A model generated the notes under the pieces. It did no database searches and was not told where the DNA came from. It saw only the letters and a program-made list of their open reading frames with translations. The position numbers were made by a program, and so were the translations under genes. A stretch of 64,000 bases of DNA from Prado023 sp963798745 (GTDB lineage Bacteria; Actinomycetota; Actinomycetes; S36-B12; CAIYMF01), in contig CAWCUF010000007.1 in assembly GCA_963798745.1 (NCBI GenBank), positions 372,001 through 436,000 of the forward strand. Reading direction: 5' to 3'. This document shows, piece by piece, positions 25,688 to 34,431 of the stretch. How positions within the stretch are numbered: position 1 is the stretch's first letter; the number at the start of each line of letters is the position of its first letter.

Positions 25688-27078
25688 TGCGCGAAGCTCT
25701 CCGTGTTGCTGGGGTCGGTGGGCAGCCGCACGGGCAGGGACTCCAAGTAGTCGGTGGCCCGGCGCAGGTCGTCGAGGAAGAGGTCGGCGAGGTCGCGCCC
25801 GAACCCGTTGCGCACCACGACCCGCAGTCCGGAGACGTCGGTGAGGTTGTCGGGCAGCGAGTAGGCCGGCACCTGCCACCCGCGCTCACGCAGCTTCGCC
25901 GACACGTCGTACACGGTGTAGTTGGTGACCTCGGGCTTGAGCCGGAACAGGAACACCGGCAGCTCGGAGCCGTCGGAGAGCAGCGCGTAGGGACCGAGGT
26001 CGGCGATGGCACCCGACAGGTGCAGCGCAGTGTCGCGACACGCCTGCTGCACCTCGCGGTAGCCCTCGAAGCCCAGCCGGATGAAGTTGTAGTACTGCGC
26101 GATCACCTGGGCGCCCGGCCGCGAGAAGTTCAACGCGAACGTGGGCATGTCCCCGCCCAGGTAGTTCACGTGGAAGACGAGGTCCTCGGGCAGGTCCTCG
26201 GGCGTGCGCCAGATGACCCAGCCGACCCCTGGGTAGACCAGGCCGTACTTGTGCCCGGAGGCGTTGATCGACCGGACCCGCGGGACCCGGAAGTCCCATT
26301 CGAGGTCCGCATCGATGAAGGGGGCGACGAACCCACCGGAGGCCGCGTCCACGTGCACCGGCACGTCGGGGCCGCCGGAGGCCGCCAGTGCGTCGAGGGC
26401 GTCGGCGATCTCCTTGACCGGCTCGTAGGACCCGTCGTAGGTGGAGCCGAGGATCGCCACGACGCCGATCGTGTTCTCGTCCACGAGCTTGAGCGCCTCG
26501 TCGGCGTTGAGCTGCAGCCGGCCCTCCTCGACGGGGGCGTAGCGCGCCTCGACGTCCCAGTAGCGGCAGAACTTCTCCCAGACCACCTGGACGTTGATCC
26601 CCATCACGAGGTTCGGCCTGTCGGTGGGCAGCCCGGCAGCCTCCCGGCGCTGGCGCCAGCGCCACTTCAACGCCAGCCCGCCGAGCATGACCGCCTCGCT
26701 GGACCCGGTGGTCGAGGTCCCGGTGGCCTGCTCGTGGTCCGGGGAGTTCCACAGGTTCGAGATGATCCGCACGCAGCGCCCCTCGATCGCCGCCGTCTGC
26801 GGGTACTCGTCCTTGTCGATCATGTTCTTGTCCAGCGTCTCGGCGAAGAGGCGGTCGGCCTCCTCGTCCATGAACGTGGTCACGAACGTCGCCAGGTTCT
26901 GCCGGGCGTTGCCGTCGAGCATCAACTCGTCGTGCAGCAGCCGGTAGGCGACCCGGGGGTCAAGCCCCACGGGCGGCAGGTCGACCTTGGAGATCGCAGC
27001 CAGAGCGCCTGGTCGCGCATACACGGGAGCAACCATGAGGGTCTCGAGCTCGGTCAGGTCCTTGCGATGAATGGCCAT
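25684..27078 (-). CDS. gadB: glutamate decarboxylase
   Basis: This PLP enzyme converts glutamate to GABA and CO2, consuming a proton. The 464-residue length equals that of GadA/GadB. HVDAASGGF (242-250) holds the cofactor-binding aspartate and INASGHKYG (271-279) contains the Schiff-base Lys277. EYPQTAAIEGRCVRI and GTSTTGSSEA are family blocks. The usual partner, a GadC-type glutamate/GABA antiporter, is missing; the next gene encodes a YrhK membrane protein instead. ATG 27078 begins the conserved N-terminus MAIHRKDL. Confidence 0.93.
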   Translation of the reverse strand: MAIHRKDLTELETLMVAPVYARPGALAAISKVDLPPVGLDPRVAYRLLHDELMLDGNARQNLATFVTTFMDEEADRLFAETLDKNMIDKDEYPQTAAIEGRCVRIISNLWNSPDHEQATGTSTTGSSEAVMLGGLALKWRWRQRREAAGLPTDRPNLVMGINVQVVWEKFCRYWDVEARYAPVEEGRLQLNADEALKLVDENTIGVVAILGSTYDGSYEPVKEIADALDALAASGGPDVPVHVDAASGGFVAPFIDADLEWDFRVPRVRSINASGHKYGLVYPGVGWVIWRTPEDLPEDLVFHVNYLGGDMPTFALNFSRPGAQVIAQYYNFIRLGFEGYREVQQACRDTALHLSGAIADLGPYALLSDGSELPVFLFRLKPEVTNYTVYDVSAKLRERGWQVPAYSLPDNLTDVSGLRVVVRNGFGRDLADLFLDDLRRATDYLESLPVRLPTDPSNTESFAH

Positions 27079-27157
27079 GGGGTGACGATAGCCACTAGCC
27101 GACGCCGGCACCACACCCGGACCTACGGTCGAGCTGGCACGGCGGCCAAGGTGCGGC

Positions 27158-27826
27158 TCACAGGTGCTTCGTGGCCTCCCGGACCGACAGTGGCGAGAGC
27201 TGCTCGCGATGTGCCGCGACGAACGCGCGGATCTCCTCGGGGTGGGTCCGGGCGGCGTCTCGAAGGCCCCAGCCGATGCCCTTGCGCATGAAGAAGTCGG
27301 GGTCGGCCAGGTTCGCCACGCACGCGTCGAACAGCAGGCCGAGGTCCACGCGGTTCTTGCGGCCGACCTGGAACACCAACGCGATCCGTCGGACCCACAG
27401 CCGTTCGTCGCGTGCCCAGCCGGCCACCACCGGGTCCCAGGCCTGGTGTCGCAGCCCACCTCGACCGATGAGCGTCGACCAGGCATCCACGGTGTCCCAC
27501 CATGGCCGTTCCAGGGCCAGGTCGCGCAGGTCGAGCAGGCTGGCTCCGGGCAGGCTGGCCACATAGTGGGCGACCAGATCGAGCGCCACGTAGGCGAACT
27601 CACGCTCCGGCGCCGCGACGAGCTCGCTGGCCGCGGTGAGCAGGTGGTGCGCGTCCGGCCCCGGGTCGAGGGCGCGGATCCACTGCCGGGTCGCGGCTCG
27701 GCGCGCCGGGGTCGCCACACCCAGGTAGGGCGCGACGTGCTTCATGTACGACGCCATCGCCGGGGCGCGGCCCGGGTCCGCCACGGCCGCCAAGAGCGGA
27801 CGCACCTGGTCGGGCGCATTGACCAT
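27158..27826 (-). CDS. DNA alkylation repair protein (AlkD-like)
   Basis: The 222-residue all-helical protein fits the AlkD HEAT-repeat family: YLGVATPARR near the N-terminus, WDTVDAWSTLIG, WVRRIALVFQ and DFFMRKGIGWGLRDAARTHPEEIRAFV toward the end (in two halves). AlkD-type proteins excise positively charged alkylated bases, in part without base flipping. Start ATG 27826 gives the usual length; the frame extends upstream into low-complexity sequence. Confidence 0.88.
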   Translation of the reverse strand: MVNAPDQVRPLLAAVADPGRAPAMASYMKHVAPYLGVATPARRAATRQWIRALDPGPDAHHLLTAASELVAAPEREFAYVALDLVAHYVASLPGASLLDLRDLALERPWWDTVDAWSTLIGRGGLRHQAWDPVVAGWARDERLWVRRIALVFQVGRKNRVDLGLLFDACVANLADPDFFMRKGIGWGLRDAARTHPEEIRAFVAAHREQLSPLSVREATKHL

Positions 27827-27876
27827 GGCGCGATGCTGCCACGCCGGTGCGCGGGTTGCGCCCCGCGCCGGGCGAC

Positions 27877-29166
27877 TCAGGCGTAGCGCAGCAGCACGTA
27901 GGGCACCGAGACAGCCAGCGACATCGCCGCGGTGGGCACGCCGTACTTCACCCACATCGAGAACGAGATGTGGTGGCCGTTGCGCGCGGCGATCCCGGCG
28001 ATCACCACGTTCGCGCTCGCCCCGACGATCGTCGCGTTGCCGCCGAGATCCGCACCCAGGGCCAGCGCCCACCACAGTCCGCCGTCCTCGCCCAGGGCCG
28101 GGTGGGCGTTGATGAGCGACCCGACCACAGGGCTCATCGCCGTCACGTAGGGGATGTTGTCCACGATCGCCGAGATCACCCCGGAGCCGAGCAGCATGAC
28201 CAGCATGGTGGGTCGCGACTCACCGCCGGTCGCTCGCGCCAGGGCCTGGGCGAGCTGCTCCAGGGCGCCGACGTGCACCAGTGCACCCACCACGATGAAC
28301 AGGCCCATGAAGAACAGCAGGGTCTCCCACTCGATGTCGTCCATCAGGTCACCGGCCCGCAGCGGCGAGATCGCCAGCAGCACCCCGGCGCCGAGCAGCG
28401 CGACCACCGCGGGCGCCACCCCGGTCTGCTGTTGGAGCAGGAAGCCCGCGAGGATGCCGACCAGGACGATGCCGCTGCGCTTGAGCAGCGCAGGGTCCTT
28501 GATCGCCTCGCGTTCGTCGAGGGCCAGCAGCGCTGCTGCGCGCTCGGGGTCGCCGGTCAACGCGCTGCGGAACATCCAGCGTGCCATCACCACGAAGATC
28601 GCCAGGATGATCACCACGACCGGCAGCATGTGCACCAGGAAGTCGATGAAGGTCAGGCCGGCGCGGCTGGCGATGATGATGTTCGGCGGGTCGCCGACCA
28701 GCGTGGCCGCGCCGCCGATGTTGGAGGCCAGCGCCTCGGCGATGAGGAACGGGATCGGCGCCAGGCCCAGCCGGTCGCACACCAGCAGGGTCACCGGGGC
28801 CACGAGCAGGACGGTGGTGACGTTGTCCAGCAGCGCTGAGGCCACGGCTGTGACCAGGACCAGCATCACCAGCACGCCGTAGGGCTGCCCGCGGGCGATC
28901 TTCGCCGAGCGGATCGCCACGTACTCGAACACCCCGGTGCGCCGGATCACGCCGACCACCAGCATCATGCCGGTCAACAGGAAGATGACGTCCCAGTCGA
29001 TCCCGGTCTCGGGGGAGTAGAACGCCTGCTCGGAGTCCACGATGCCCAGCGCGAGGACGATGCCGGCACCCCCCAGGGCCGCGGCGACGCGATGCACCCG
29101 CTCGGTGGCGATCAGGACGTAGACCCCGGCGAAGATCGCGGCGGTGAACCAGGCCAGGGCGCTCAC
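27877..29166 (-). CDS. SLC13/NhaD-type ion transporter
   Basis: The 429-residue protein has about 11 hydrophobic segments arranged as two homologous halves. The first has ASALLDNVTTVLLVAPVTL and GGAATLVGDPPNIIIAS; the second has VISAIVDNIPYVTAMSPVV and GADLGGNATIVGASANVVIAG. These helix-breaking loops are the substrate and ion sites of the ArsB/NhaD superfamily. Substrate could be Na+/H+ or an anion; sequence alone does not decide. GTG 29166 overlaps the stop of the CBS gene in GTGA, so the two are coupled. Confidence 0.88.
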   Translation of the reverse strand: MSALAWFTAAIFAGVYVLIATERVHRVAAALGGAGIVLALGIVDSEQAFYSPETGIDWDVIFLLTGMMLVVGVIRRTGVFEYVAIRSAKIARGQPYGVLVMLVLVTAVASALLDNVTTVLLVAPVTLLVCDRLGLAPIPFLIAEALASNIGGAATLVGDPPNIIIASRAGLTFIDFLVHMLPVVVIILAIFVVMARWMFRSALTGDPERAAALLALDEREAIKDPALLKRSGIVLVGILAGFLLQQQTGVAPAVVALLGAGVLLAISPLRAGDLMDDIEWETLLFFMGLFIVVGALVHVGALEQLAQALARATGGESRPTMLVMLLGSGVISAIVDNIPYVTAMSPVVGSLINAHPALGEDGGLWWALALGADLGGNATIVGASANVVIAGIAARNGHHISFSMWVKYGVPTAAMSLAVSVPYVLLRYA

Positions 29167-29609
29167 GTGAGCAGGTGCGCCACGAGGGCCAGCACGCTGA
29201 CCATTCCCGCGTACCTGCCGTCCTCGACCACCGCGACCAGCGGTGCATGCGCCGAGGCCATCGTCGCGGCGATCTCCACCACGGTGGCCTCGCCCTTGAC
29301 CGCGGGTTCGGGCCAGGCGTCGTCCCGCTCGACCGCTGCCAGCAGGTCCGAGACGTGCAGGGGGGCCAACCGGTCGGCGATGGTGTCCGCGGTGGCCTCG
29401 TCCCACACCCGGCCGAGGGAGGGATCGTCGAGCACGTACTGCGGGAGGACCACGCGCAGCACCTGGGACGCGGGCACCACCGTGTAGGTGTGGCCGTCGT
29501 GGATCACCACGCCGGGCAGCCCGGAGCTGGTGAGCAGGTGCAGTGCGGCGATCGCGGGCTCCTCGGGGCGCAGGACGGGGGCGAGGATCGCGAGGTCTCG
29601 GGCCTTCAT
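29163..29609 (-). CDS. CBS-domain pair protein
   Basis: The 148-residue protein contains two CBS motifs (about 1-55 and 80-148), the second ending in VAVVEDGRYAGMVSVLALVAHLL. Such Bateman modules bind adenosine nucleotides and gate enzymes or transporters. Its stop overlaps the start of the SLC13/NhaD-type transporter, so it is likely a regulatory subunit of that transporter, which is inference. ATG 29609 is preferred to ATG 29618 because GAGAGG lies 9 nt before the former and touches the latter. Confidence 0.82.
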   Translation of the reverse strand: MKARDLAILAPVLRPEEPAIAALHLLTSSGLPGVVIHDGHTYTVVPASQVLRVVLPQYVLDDPSLGRVWDEATADTIADRLAPLHVSDLLAAVERDDAWPEPAVKGEATVVEIAATMASAHAPLVAVVEDGRYAGMVSVLALVAHLLT

Positions 29610-29689
29610 GGTGGGCATCCTCTCGCGCGGTGCGGCGGGCGCTGCGAGCGGGCGCCGGCGTGGCGCGTGAGCGTCGCGCAAGCAGGTCT

Positions 29690-29715
29690 CGGTCGTCCGG
29701 CCCGGTCGTCCGGCC
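29690..29715. repeat. 13-bp tandem repeat
   Basis: CGGTCGTCCGGCC occurs twice back to back (29690-29702, 29703-29715), with a partial third copy that runs into the apbE stop region. It lies between apbE and the CBS gene. Confidence 0.5.
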
Positions 29716-29721
29716 CCGTCG

Positions 29722-30561
29722 TCAGACCCTGGCCGCGACTGCGGCACTCGCCGCTGGCACGGGGGTGTACAGGTAGGCGGGCATGCCCTCGGTCAGATGG
29801 ACCGTGCCGTCGTTCGTGAGCGCCAGCGCCTCGCAGCCCGTCCCCGCCAGCCACGCCCAGGCCTGCGCCAGGGGCTCCCGGCGCGCCCGGGCCCAGACCG
29901 CGGTCGCGAACGCATCGACCCGGCCAAGCTCTGGACCCACCACCGTGACCGAGGCCAGCACGGCCGGGCGCGGCGGTCGTGGACCAGCCGGAGCCGCACC
30001 CCAGATGTGTGCCCCGCGCTGGGCCGCGCCTGAGGTCGCCACGGCGAACGGCTGCCCACCGGCCGGTTGCTCGAGCACGGCCACGATGCGCCGGCCGTCC
30101 CGCGGATCGCCGATGGCCGCGCGCCACGGCCTGCCCTCGTCGGAGGTTCCACGCATCGCGACATCGCCACCCACACCGAGGCAGGCGTCGGTGACCCCCG
30201 CCTCGGCCAGGACCCGCATCGCCGCCTCCACGGCCCAGCCCTTGACGTAGCCGCTCGGGTCGTACTGGCCGGACCGATCGAAGGGATGGAAGCCGCCGCC
30301 GGTGCGCACCTGCAGGTCGGTGCACACGGCGACCACGTCGCCGAGCAGTGGCGACAGCTGGGCCAGTGCTGCGTCCCCCGCGCGCCACCGGCACAGGTCG
30401 CTGGTGGTCCGGTACGGGGACAGCGCCGCCTCGACCTCCTCGAGCCAGTCCTGCGCCACGCGCACTGCCGCAGCCAGCTCGGCGCGTGCTGCCGGTGTCG
30501 CCGTCCCGGCCACCGCCAGCGAGGCCATCGAGCCCATCGTGGGCCACGACCAGCGGATCAT
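29722..30561 (-). CDS. apbE: FAD:protein FMN transferase (flavinyltransferase)
   Basis: ApbE attaches FMN from FAD to a threonine of target proteins outside the membrane. The 279-residue protein has TMGSMASL at the N-terminus, DPSGYVKGWAVEAA (FAD contact), CLGVGGDVAMRG and VDAFATAVWA, the family's C-terminal metal-site block. No signal peptide is evident. Its ATG overlaps the stop of the FMN-binding protein gene, its probable substrate, in ATGA. Confidence 0.92.
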   Translation of the reverse strand: MIRWSWPTMGSMASLAVAGTATPAARAELAAAVRVAQDWLEEVEAALSPYRTTSDLCRWRAGDAALAQLSPLLGDVVAVCTDLQVRTGGGFHPFDRSGQYDPSGYVKGWAVEAAMRVLAEAGVTDACLGVGGDVAMRGTSDEGRPWRAAIGDPRDGRRIVAVLEQPAGGQPFAVATSGAAQRGAHIWGAAPAGPRPPRPAVLASVTVVGPELGRVDAFATAVWARARREPLAQAWAWLAGTGCEALALTNDGTVHLTEGMPAYLYTPVPAASAAVAARV

Positions 30562-31094
30562 CGCCGGTCCAGGATCGACTGCATCGACTCCCGGTACGCC
30601 TCGGAGGTGTAGGTGGCCCCGGAGAACGTGTCGAAGGCGACGCCTGACCGCACGGCCTGGGCGTCGAGGTAGGGGATCGCCTGGCTGTTCAGCGTCGCGG
30701 AGTGCTGGTCGCCGTCCGGGTAGGCGATCGCGCCGACGCTGCACACCGTCCCGTCCGCGGCGAACTCCATCTGCACCTGTACCGGGCCCCACCGGGTCAT
30801 GGCCGCGGCACCGGTCACCGCCGTGGGGTCGGCGCAGTCACTGCTGGCAGGCTCCTGGGCGCTCGAGCCGGCATTGCTGTCCGGCGTCGTGGTCGAGGAG
30901 TCGGACTGCGCTGAGTCCGAGGTCGACGGGTCGGGCTGCGCGGGTGCGGCCGCGTCGGTCGAGGCATCCCCGGCCTGGCCCTGATCGGCCGCTGCCCGGG
31001 TGGCGTGCAGGGCCGGGTCGAAGAGCCACACACTGCTCAGCGCCACGCCGGCCAGGGCCACCCCGGGGGCCGCACGGCGGAACAACTCGTTCAT
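30558..31094 (-). CDS. exported FMN-binding domain protein
   Basis: The 178-residue protein has an N-terminal hydrophobic segment (about 9-25), a Ser/Asp/Ala-rich low-complexity linker (about 35-90) and a C-terminal FMN-bind domain. SGATYTSEAY (158-167) is the flavinylation motif, with Thr161 the expected acceptor. There is no lipobox cysteine, so it is anchored by its N-terminal helix or released. It lies between the ferric-reductase-like gene and apbE and probably relays electrons across the envelope. Confidence 0.88.
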   Translation of the reverse strand: MNELFRRAAPGVALAGVALSSVWLFDPALHATRAAADQGQAGDASTDAAAPAQPDPSTSDSAQSDSSTTTPDSNAGSSAQEPASSDCADPTAVTGAAAMTRWGPVQVQMEFAADGTVCSVGAIAYPDGDQHSATLNSQAIPYLDAQAVRSGVAFDTFSGATYTSEAYRESMQSILDRR

Positions 31095-31104
31095 CTCGGG
31101 TCTC

Positions 31105-32529
31105 CTACCAGGCGAATCGTTCGGAATGGATCTGCGCCCTGGGAACCCCGGCGCGCTCCAACTCGCGGCACACCTGGGCCTGCAGGGCCTGCGGTCCGCA
31201 GACGAACACAGCGCGGGTGCGCACGTCCGGGACGTTGGCCAGCAGGGCTGCCGCCGTGAACGGGTTGCCCCCGGGGAACGCGGAACGGGGTCCCAGCACG
31301 GGCAGCAGCGCACCACCGCGCGCGCCGGCCAGGGACCTCAACTCGTCGGCCAGCGGCAGGTCGTTGGCGCTGTGCGCGCGGGCCAGGACCAGCGGCGCGG
31401 AGGTGGGTGGGCAGTCCTCGAGCAGGGCGCGCATCGGGGCCAGGCCGACCCCGGCACCGACCAGGAGCACCCGGCGCCCGCCGGCGCGATCGATGGACAT
31501 CCCCCCGTAGGGACCTTCGAGGAGCACCCGCGTGCCGGGCCGGGTGGCCAAGGTTCGGGTCGAGCCGTCGCCCAGGGCCTTCACCGTGAGCCGCAGCGTG
31601 CCGGGCTGCGGGGCGGCGGACAGTGAGTAGGGGTGCGCCTGCCACCACAGGTCCGCGGTCAGGATCCGTATGCAGACGAACTGGCCGGGGCGGGCCGCCA
31701 ACTGGTCCACGCCCCGGCCGCTGATCACCAGCGAGGCGACTCCTGGTGTCTCCGGGACGACCCGCGTGATCGTCGTCGGGCGTCGGACGACCGAGCGCAG
31801 GACCCCACCCAGGCGGCTGGTGAGGATGATCACCGTCACTGCGATGTACAGCGCGATCCACCACCAGCGCCCGAAGCTGCTGGACGCGATCGTCGACCCG
31901 GAGAACAAGGCGTGCGGGAAGGCCAGCGCGACGGCAAGGTACCCGGCCAGGTGCAGCAGGTGCCAGGTCTCGTAGGACAGATGCGCCCGGATCCGTCGCC
32001 AGGACGTGAGGCTCACGACCGCGAACAGCAGGGCGGCGACCAGCGCAGCCACGTACCAGTCGGTGCCCAGCAGGTCGACCAGCCCGGTCCACGCATCGCC
32101 GAGACCGCCGCCGGCGGCGACCAACGCGGCCGCGACGTGCACCGCCATGCCGAACGCCGCCGACATCCCGGTCCACCGGTGCCAGCCGATCATCCGGTCC
32201 AGGCCCGCGGTGCGCTCCAGCCAGGCCGGGCGAGCGGTCAGGACCAGTCCGAACAGGGCCCCGAGTGCGGCCACGATCCCGGCGATCCGGCTGAGCCCCA
32301 GCATGGTGTCCACGCCACCAGCGGTGAGGTCGGCCAGCCCGCCGGTCAGCGCCCACAGCCCGATCGTGATCGTGCTCACGACGGCCGCCCAGCTGAGCGG
32401 ATCCCGCCAGGAGCGCGCGCGGCTCGTCAGTGGACGCCGAGCGGCTCGGTGCCTCGATCGGTTCGTGGCCGATCGTGCGTCGGCGCGGACGGCTCCCGGC
32501 GGCGTCGGCGGATCGAGCAGCGTGGTCAT
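31105..32529 (-). CDS. ferric-reductase-like membrane flavocytochrome
   Basis: The 474-residue protein has an N-terminal six-helix region (about 40-250) of the ferric-reductase transmembrane type with histidines suited to heme ligation (IGWHRWTGMSAAFGMAVHVAA; YETWHLLHLAGYLAV; FPHALF). It is followed by a ferredoxin-reductase-like part with an FAD region (RPGQFVCIRI, HPYSLSAAP) and an NAD(P)-binding region (LLVGAGVGLAPMRALLED; VFVCGP). It can carry electrons from cytoplasmic NAD(P)H to the outer face, where the adjacent FMN-bound protein could accept them. ATG 32529 starts before a basic N-terminus. Confidence 0.88.
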   Translation of the reverse strand: MTTLLDPPTPPGAVRADARSATNRSRHRAARRPLTSRARSWRDPLSWAAVVSTITIGLWALTGGLADLTAGGVDTMLGLSRIAGIVAALGALFGLVLTARPAWLERTAGLDRMIGWHRWTGMSAAFGMAVHVAAALVAAGGGLGDAWTGLVDLLGTDWYVAALVAALLFAVVSLTSWRRIRAHLSYETWHLLHLAGYLAVALAFPHALFSGSTIASSSFGRWWWIALYIAVTVIILTSRLGGVLRSVVRRPTTITRVVPETPGVASLVISGRGVDQLAARPGQFVCIRILTADLWWQAHPYSLSAAPQPGTLRLTVKALGDGSTRTLATRPGTRVLLEGPYGGMSIDRAGGRRVLLVGAGVGLAPMRALLEDCPPTSAPLVLARAHSANDLPLADELRSLAGARGGALLPVLGPRSAFPGGNPFTAAALLANVPDVRTRAVFVCGPQALQAQVCRELERAGVPRAQIHSERFAW

Positions 32530-32670
32530 GGTCCGACTCTGGCATCCGCACGCAGGTCCGGGCACAGCTGCGAGCCCTGCCTGTGGACGCCCTTACCGAC
32601 CTCGAACAGCGCCGTGATCGGCGCCGTCCATGAACGAGCCGGGGTGGTGCCTCAGGCGCGCAGGGCCCGA

Positions 32671-34302
32671 TCAATCCGTGGCGGCGCCTGCCTCCTGCGC
32701 CTGGGCGGCCCGGCGCCGGCGGCGTCGCCCGCGCGTGGCCAACCGCCAGAGGCCCCAGACGAGCAGGATCACGACCAGCAGTACGACGCCCAGGACGATG
32801 AGCAGCCAGCCGAGCAGGCCGATCCGCCACGAGGAGTGCGCATCAGGGGCCGCCTGGGCGACCGTGCCCGCCGGCCCGGCCGAGACGTCGACCACGGCCA
32901 GCAGCCCCGCGTGGTCGGTGGGCAGGCACACGCCGCGGCCGGTGATCGGCTCGGCCAGACCGGCGTCGGCGAGCAGGGCCGAGGACTGCTCGGTGGTCGC
33001 CACCTGGCTCGGATCGTCGCAGTCCCACAACTGGGCGCCCTGCGGCCACAGGTTGCCGAACACCTGCGCGCGCAGGGCCGTGGCGCCGTTGCGCAGGAAC
33101 ACGTAGTCCAGGCGGTCGGTGAACCCGGCGTCGTTGCCCTCAGCCAGCGCGACCGCCAGGCGCTGCGGATTCGGCCCGGCCAGGTCGCCCTCGGTGCCCC
33201 AGGTCCAGTTCTGCGGGTCCATCGCGTCGGGACCCGCATCGGTGAAGCCCGCCCCGATCATCGTCCAGTAGGCGCTGCACGATGGGTCGGCGGTGGCCTG
33301 GGTCACCGGGTCGGGCTGCGCCGCGCACACCGCACCGGCCTCCGGCTGGCCCCCGGGGTTGGGACTGCCCAGCGGCCGGGGGTCGCGGGGGTCGGAGTTG
33401 AAGTCGCCGATCACGATCGTGGGGACGGTGGTGCCCTCGAGGTCGGCGACCAGTTGGCGTGCCTGCTGCGCGGAGGCGACCTCACCGTCGGCGGTCCACA
33501 GGGACTCCAGGTGGGTGGTCACGACCCGCACGGTGGTGCCGGCCACGGCCAGGTCCGCCCACGCGTAACCACGGTCGATCTGGAACACGACGGGCACGAC
33601 GGCGTAGCGATCGGTGTACTCGCTGGTACCGGCGGCCTGCACGTCAGCGGCGCGGTCCGCGCGCACCAGCAGGGCGTCGCCGATGACGAAGCCGCAGTCA
33701 GCGCTGTCGGTGCCGAACAGGGGGCCGAAGGTGTCCGGGTCGTTGACCGTGGTCAGGAACGGGATCGGGGGGATCGAGTAGCCCGGGTTCTCCGCCCGCC
33801 CCTCGTCACTCTCGGCCACCTCGTAGCTCACCCCGGCGGCCGCTGTGGCGGCCAGGAACTGCTCGGTGAAGTCGAACACCGGGACCGCCGATTGCCACGG
33901 CTTGGGTCGGCAGGACCAGGTCGTGGCCTCCTGCAGGCCGATCACATCGGGCTTGACCAGAGCAGCCTCCTCGGCCAGCAGCTTCACCCGGGTGTCGAAG
34001 TCGGTGGCGGCGACCTGGTCCCACATGAACTGGGCGGCCGCGGGCATGTCGGGCAGCAGTTCGAGGGCGACCCCCACGTCGGCGCCGAGGTAGAGGTTGC
34101 GCCCCATCACCCGCAGGCTGCCCGCTGGATCGTCCTGGGAGACCGGCGCGACTGCGCCCGCCAGCGCCACCGGGGCCACGGCGCCCGCCCTGGACGACGG
34201 AGCCCCCCAGGCCGCAGTGGCAGCCCCGCCGCCGCTGAGCAGGAGGAGCATCGAACCGGCCAGTGCAGTGATCATCGAGGGACGCGCCCAGGTCGTGGTC
34301 AT
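32671..34302 (-). CDS. exported endonuclease/exonuclease/phosphatase-family protein
   Basis: The 543-residue protein has a signal peptide (about 1-32) and an EEP domain (about 65-480) with VMGRNLYLGADV, DVIGLQEATTW, VRVVTTHLESL, TIVIGDFNSDPRD and TDHAGLLAVVD, which supply the metal and catalytic residues. A C-terminal transmembrane helix (about 495-520) and an arginine-rich tail indicate anchoring with the catalytic domain outside. It could be a secreted nuclease or a phospho(di)esterase, as in lipid-cleaving EEP enzymes. Gene order gives no further clue. Confidence 0.83.
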   Translation of the reverse strand: MTTTWARPSMITALAGSMLLLLSGGGAATAAWGAPSSRAGAVAPVALAGAVAPVSQDDPAGSLRVMGRNLYLGADVGVALELLPDMPAAAQFMWDQVAATDFDTRVKLLAEEAALVKPDVIGLQEATTWSCRPKPWQSAVPVFDFTEQFLAATAAAGVSYEVAESDEGRAENPGYSIPPIPFLTTVNDPDTFGPLFGTDSADCGFVIGDALLVRADRAADVQAAGTSEYTDRYAVVPVVFQIDRGYAWADLAVAGTTVRVVTTHLESLWTADGEVASAQQARQLVADLEGTTVPTIVIGDFNSDPRDPRPLGSPNPGGQPEAGAVCAAQPDPVTQATADPSCSAYWTMIGAGFTDAGPDAMDPQNWTWGTEGDLAGPNPQRLAVALAEGNDAGFTDRLDYVFLRNGATALRAQVFGNLWPQGAQLWDCDDPSQVATTEQSSALLADAGLAEPITGRGVCLPTDHAGLLAVVDVSAGPAGTVAQAAPDAHSSWRIGLLGWLLIVLGVVLLVVILLVWGLWRLATRGRRRRRRAAQAQEAGAATD

Positions 34303-34363
34303 GGCTCCGACGGTAGGGCGCCAGGTCGCCACGATGCGCGGCGTGTCAGTCCCGGGCTCTGCT

Positions 34364-34416
34364 CGTTGGTGTGCACGGAATCGACCGTCCACGTGCCGAT
34401 TCCGTGCACACCAACG
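34364..34416. terminator. perfect 20-bp inverted repeat between the PAS/exonuclease and EEP genes
   Basis: CGTTGGTGTGCACGGAATCG (34364-34383) and its exact reverse complement (34397-34416) flank a 13-nt loop. It starts 16 nt after the stop of the minus-strand PAS/exonuclease gene, which fits a terminator, but the stem is unusually long and perfect and has no T-tract. It could also be a member of a dispersed palindromic repeat family. Confidence 0.65.
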
Positions 34417-34431
34417 GCACGGGTCGGCGCC

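Noticed and set aside
27158..27886. Plus-strand frame antisense to the AlkD-like gene
   Set aside because: No domain pattern; the minus-strand frame has the AlkD signatures.
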